Shown here in pieces: positions 59,290 to 64,000 of a stretch of 64,000 nucleotides of DNA. This DNA is from Monosporascus cannonballus. Lineage: Eukaryota > Ascomycota > Sordariomycetes > Xylariales. Location: assembly GCA_004154925.1 (NCBI GenBank), contig QJNS01000131.1, forward strand, positions 124,001-188,000. The letters are read 5' to 3'. Position numbers and translations under genes: made by a program. Within the stretch, counting starts at the first letter, position 1. Each line of letters starts with the position of its first letter. The notes beneath the pieces were generated by a model. It was not told the origin of the DNA, ran no database searches, and saw only the letters and a program-made list of their open reading frames with translations.

Positions 59290-62200
59290 TAAGTATAAGT
59301 ATATATATAATATAAAATTAATATAAGATTAAATAAACTGTTTTTATTATATATATATATATATATATCTTTATAAGTATACGAGATATATTTGGTTTCA
59401 AGTCGTATTTGCTATACTTAGTCAAATATATAGATAATTATTATACGATATAAATTTCGTAAGAAATGCTATGTTATATATCTAATAAATTAAACTTTAG
59501 CTGTATTATTTTATAATATGTTTAAAACATTATATTATATTTTTTATATATCCCATTTTATCACGTAAAATTTTTTTAATAACTTTAGCTTAGCTAGAAA
59601 AATTTAACATAAATATGCTTTTCTCAAAATTGTAGAAATTAACGAAAATATAATTAATATAAGCCACTATTTAAACTACTTATATAATTATAATTAAAAT
59701 ATCGATAACTCTTAAGTAAAAGACTTATTAATATAAAATAAAACAAGATTTTACGAATTAAAAGTTAATATTATTTAAAGGCTTTGAAAATAAACCGATG
59801 AATAAAACGTAATAATGCCGTTATTTATATAACATAGATTTAATTTTATCGAACAACAACTTTCACAATTATTAAGAATGAAATGAGAATGCGAATATTT
59901 AAAAAAATATATAAATATATTAAAAATTGATTAAATTTAGTTTAAATTTCAATCGCTGTCAATTAAAGTAATAAACACTAATTTTTGTAATAATAAAACT
60001 TTTCAACAAAGGATTTATTTAAAAAACATAACCATAATATTTATATTTAAAATTTAACAATTTATATAATTGCATCTTTTTAAAATTTCTTGTTTCGTTT
60101 CTTTAAAACTTTTACGTTTTTAATACAAATAATTCCTTTTATTTTTATTATTAATAAAATATGTATTAAATCTTTCGTTTTATTAAAATTATATAAAGTG
60201 GATTTAAATTTAAGCTAAAACTTTCTAGCTAATCTAAAACAAAATAGAAAATTGTTATACGATATAATTTGCACGACACATATGACGTCCAGTTTTCGAA
60301 TACGATAATAAATGTATATTTTTATAGTTTTTTATTGTTTTATAGCGTTATTATGTATATTTTTATAGTTTTTTATTGCTTTATAGCGTTATTATGTATA
60401 ATATATAATTAAAAAATTAAATTAATATGAAATTATGACCTTCAACTTTTTCTTTTTTTTAAAAAAATTTACTATTTGACATTTTATAAACATCTATATT
60501 TTTTTATAAAATTAATTAGTTTTGTTATTTTTAAAAAATTATATATAGCCTTTTTGCAACATTTATAACAATATTTTATAATAAGACTTTTTTATATTTC
60601 AAACTCATATTAAGCACAATATAATTAAAAATAATAGTATAAATATTAAGTTATTAAATAACCTTTCTTTTTATTGATTTTTCGATTTCTGTTCAAATTA
60701 TCAATATTAAAAAATATTAACGTTATTCCTTATTATAAAAGTTTCATTTTAGCTTCATAATATCAGAGCTTAATTTTCATATTCTACTTATAAATTACTA
60801 ATTATTATTAAATAATTCTTATAAATACTAGAAAGAAATATTTTAAAATTAACTAAAAATACCAGCCTATATTAATCTAAGTATTTTTAGTGTATATTTT
60901 ATAATTTACAATAAGTTTACAGTTATTATTAGAATTTCTATTTTTATTTCTATTTTAATTACTTAATTACTTCTTGTTATTTTTAACAGCTAACCACTTT
61001 AGTTACTTTTTAATTCCTTTTATTTCGCAATATAACTTTTTATTTACATTTAAGTTTTTGCATATTTCAATTATAACTATAATGTTCCGTTTATTGTTAT
61101 ATTTTAAAATTTTAAAAATTTAAAATTTATTATGTTGTTATATAATGGTTATAATGCTTTATATTGCTTACTTATATATTTTATTTTATTTTATCTATAA
61201 TTTAAATTATGTCTTATATCATTATCAAATAATATTTAAATTTGGAAATCTTAAATACGATATAATTTTCTTTAGAAATCGATTACTATTACTTTTATAA
61301 ATTAAATCGTATCTAAAATTAAATGTTGAAGTCTGTTTTTTAATGATAAATTTTTGAGGTTAATTAAAATTTCGACGGTTTTCGTTGCCCGAAAGCTTCG
61401 TGTGATTTAATTACGGTAAACGAAACGGTTTCCTTAAAGATTTTACTAAAACGGATTATCGATATTATGCATGCGAAACTTTGCAACATAATATTATAAT
61501 TGATTATAATTTGAGAAAATACCGCTGAAGAAATCAAGCTTTAAAATTAATAAAAGTTTGTAAAACCTTTTATTCGTAATTAATGCTTATCATTAAGATT
61601 TATTTTTATAGCTATTTTTAAAGTTTAGTTTTTAAAGTTTATCGTGTCGAGCTTAATATTTCGTAAGTCCTATTATTTAATTCTGTCGAATTAATTAACA
61701 TTTGTGAAATTTAATAACGTTAAAGTTTGTTAAAAATTACGTATTAATTAGCTTTAAATAAGCGTTTATAAAATTAAAATATAGTTTAAATTCAAAAATA
61801 CTTTGTACAAATTTATATAACAGTATTAAAATTGTAAAGTCATTTTTGCTAATAGACTTAGTAATATAAACTTGGAAAAAATTTAAAGTTTCTAATATAT
61901 GTAAAATAACAACCGTTTTCGGATTTGTATTTACTAGACCGGTTTATAATAAAAATATTAAAATATTTTAATTATAAAGTTCTATAAAATATCAATATAG
62001 AGTATAAAATAAAGCGTTTTTATCGTAATTTAGTTTTTATATAATGCATAAATCTATAACTAAAATATTTAAGTTTTATTTTAATTTTAAATTATATCGA
62101 AATTTTTAAAGTATTAAGAAAAATTCTAACAGTTTAATTTTACTAATACCTCGAATTTAAAGTACAAAAATATAAAATAAAATAAAATGAACAAAATAAA

Positions 62201-63873
62201 GGTTTTGATATAAAATTAAATATCAAAAATAAAATTTTAATTTATAATAATAAAGTATCGAAACAGAAATACGATTTATTAACTTAGTATTTAAAAATCG
62301 AGTAGAACAAATATCTATAATTAACGAAATAATTAAGTAAAATTTGCGTTAAACAATTTTAAAATTAACAATAAACAGCTTTAAATAGGAAAGACTTTAT
62401 AAATATATAAATTCTAGTATTTTAAAAATGTTATTAACTCATAAAATAAATCCTAATTTATTAACACTCATTGAAAAATAATTTCACAATTCAAATATAT
62501 TTATTTATATATAATTTTAATCTTTTGCCTAGAAGTATTATAAAACCTTATAAGACGTCGTATTTTAATGGAAGAAAATCGAAGACAAATTATTTTCTTT
62601 AATAACAAAGTCGTAACTAATAAAATATTAAATAATATTTATACTTGTATTGTTTTTTTCAAAAAAAGATATATCAATCTATTTCCATATAATTAAATAT
62701 ATTAAAATTTCATCTAAATGCTTTCAAATCAAGGCTCTAAAATATAAGTCGAACGATATATTTATACAGGTTTAATAAAGAAAGCAAGTACTATATGCGT
62801 TTTAATTAATTTATTTAAAAAAACCCTTAAAAATAGAGCGTTAATTAATAATTAAAACTAAATATACAAATATAAACCTTTAAAATATAAATTATGAATT
62901 ATATAGAGTGTTTATAATTAACTTTAATTTATTTTCACTTTACTTTATTTACGTTAAATATAATATATCGTTATTGTGTAAATGCAAATTAAATACTTTT
63001 TTAATAATATTTTTTTATTTTAAAGCAATATTTTGATACGGTAGAACTTGTTGCTATTTACAAAAATAAATACTGTTTTAAATTACAATCAAAACTTTAT
63101 AAAACGCCGTATTAAAGCGTTTCGGTATTAAATTAAAAAAGCGTAAAAATAATTAATTACGCATTGGCAATTTTTTTAAAAAAGTTCTTTTAGCGATATA
63201 TATTAAATCTTTAGAAAAATCTCAAACTATAAAGCAAGTTTATTAATCTTGTTTTTTTAAATATATTTATGTATAAATTCATATGTAATTCTTTTTATTG
63301 TACACTTTAAATTTTGTATTAATAATTATACACTTCTTTAGTTAATTAACATAAAATGTAATTAAGAACTAATTTTGTTCTAAAATTAAATCTTTTAATA
63401 TATTAAGTAATTAAAACGTACTCGTTTATTAAACATATTGAAAATTTTAAAATGGCTTTAACTTTAATAATATATATGTTAAATTTAAAAGCTATAATGA
63501 ATTTATAAATCTACTTTAAATTAAAGAGGTTACTAATAAAGTTATTAATAATATAAAAGATAAAGTAAAACATTGCGCTATTTTTTATAGAGAAAAAGCA
63601 TTAAACGTTTATATTAATTAAATCGAAATGATTTTTCCACGACTTTAAACGATATTATAAGTTCAGTTAAAATTTATAACATTAATATTGAACTTATGTT
63701 TTTAGTAAAGACAAAGCTTATATAAAACTAGGAAGAAAATATAGAGAATTCGTTAAATTATTTTACAAATTATCAATTATATTGTATAAAATAAATAAAC
63801 TATACGATCTCCGAATAACAAGCAAAATAAATATATATATAAAATTAGATTATAAACAATATTTTTCAAAAAC
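59290..63873. other. AT-rich block, no assignable element
   Basis: About 4.6 kb with no readable protein domain. It includes a TA microsatellite near 59,348-59,371, a 41-bp direct tandem duplication at 60313-60394, and a slightly GC-richer patch at about 61,360-61,480. Likely remnants of old transposons. Confidence 0.45.
60313..60394 (+). repeat. 41-bp tandem duplication
   Basis: Two adjacent copies (60313-60353 and 60354-60394) starting TGTATATTTTTATAG, differing at one T/C position; the duplication post-dates most mutation of the block. Confidence 0.85.
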
Positions 63874-63945
63874 TTTGTCGAACTATAAAACCAGCGGGTA
63901 TAAGGTTTTTCAAGGTCGAGACTTGTTAGCAATCACGCATATAAG
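63874..63945 (+). repeat. Dispersed repeat G, copy 3 (partial)
   Basis: TTGTCGAACTATAAAACCAGCGGGTATAAGG matches the start of copies 1 and 2 for about 70 bp (motif CCAGCGGGTATAAGG); the similarity fades near the window end. Confidence 0.55.
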
Positions 63946-64000
63946 TATTTCAATCAGATATTAGTTAAGAAATAACGTATGTACGAAGATCTAACTATTA

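Overview
The window looks like a chromosome segment from a filamentous ascomycete (Pezizomycotina, probably Sordariomycetes). The evidence is short 50-80 nt introns with GT..AG ends and CTAAT-type branch sites, fungal versions of housekeeping genes, abundant TACCTAGGTA-like palindromes between genes, and large AT-rich blocks whose degenerate transposons carry almost only C-to-T and G-to-A changes, the signature of repeat-induced point mutation (RIP). The order within Sordariomycetes cannot be fixed from this sequence.

Bases 1-18,600 form a normal gene-rich arm. In order: AMP deaminase (+, 5' end possibly cut by the window edge); the endocytic adaptor SLA1 (+); a TLC-domain membrane protein (-); a 454-bp MITE and a 1.3-kb mutated Tc1/mariner element; the Golgi tether subunit COG8 (+); the mitochondrial glycine carrier HEM25/SLC25A38 (+); and an Arg/Ser-rich coiled-coil protein of unknown role (-). 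These are unrelated housekeeping functions (purine salvage, endocytosis, Golgi trafficking, haem precursor import), not a cluster. Splice sites were resolved for all but one intron.

Bases 18,600-20,780 are ordinary intergenic DNA. From about 20,780 to the end the window is an AT-rich transposon graveyard. Two nests can be taken apart from their target-site duplications (TSDs). In nest 1 (20.9-34.2 kb) a Tc1/mariner transposase is split by a chromodomain Ty3/gypsy element (A), whose 5' LTR was itself hit 3 bp from its edge by a Ty1/copia element (B). In nest 2 (39.04-51.81 kb) a Ty1/copia element (D) is split by a second copy of the same gypsy family (C, opposite strand, perfect TATAA TSD). 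D sits in an older, differently textured AT-rich block (35.1-39.0 and 51.8-64.0 kb). That block holds a decayed gypsy reverse transcriptase, four copies of a ~430-485-bp miniature element with ~130-bp terminal direct repeats (TRIM-like), and other dispersed repeats. A ~700-bp island of normal composition (34.36-35.05 kb) separates the two nests.

No intact transposon gene survives: each element has stops and lost catalytic or zinc-binding residues explained by transitions. No tRNA, rRNA, CRISPR array or secondary-metabolite cluster was recognised. The most novel-looking item is the TRIM-like miniature family, whose terminal repeat and internal region carry Pol III A-box- and B-box-like sequences.
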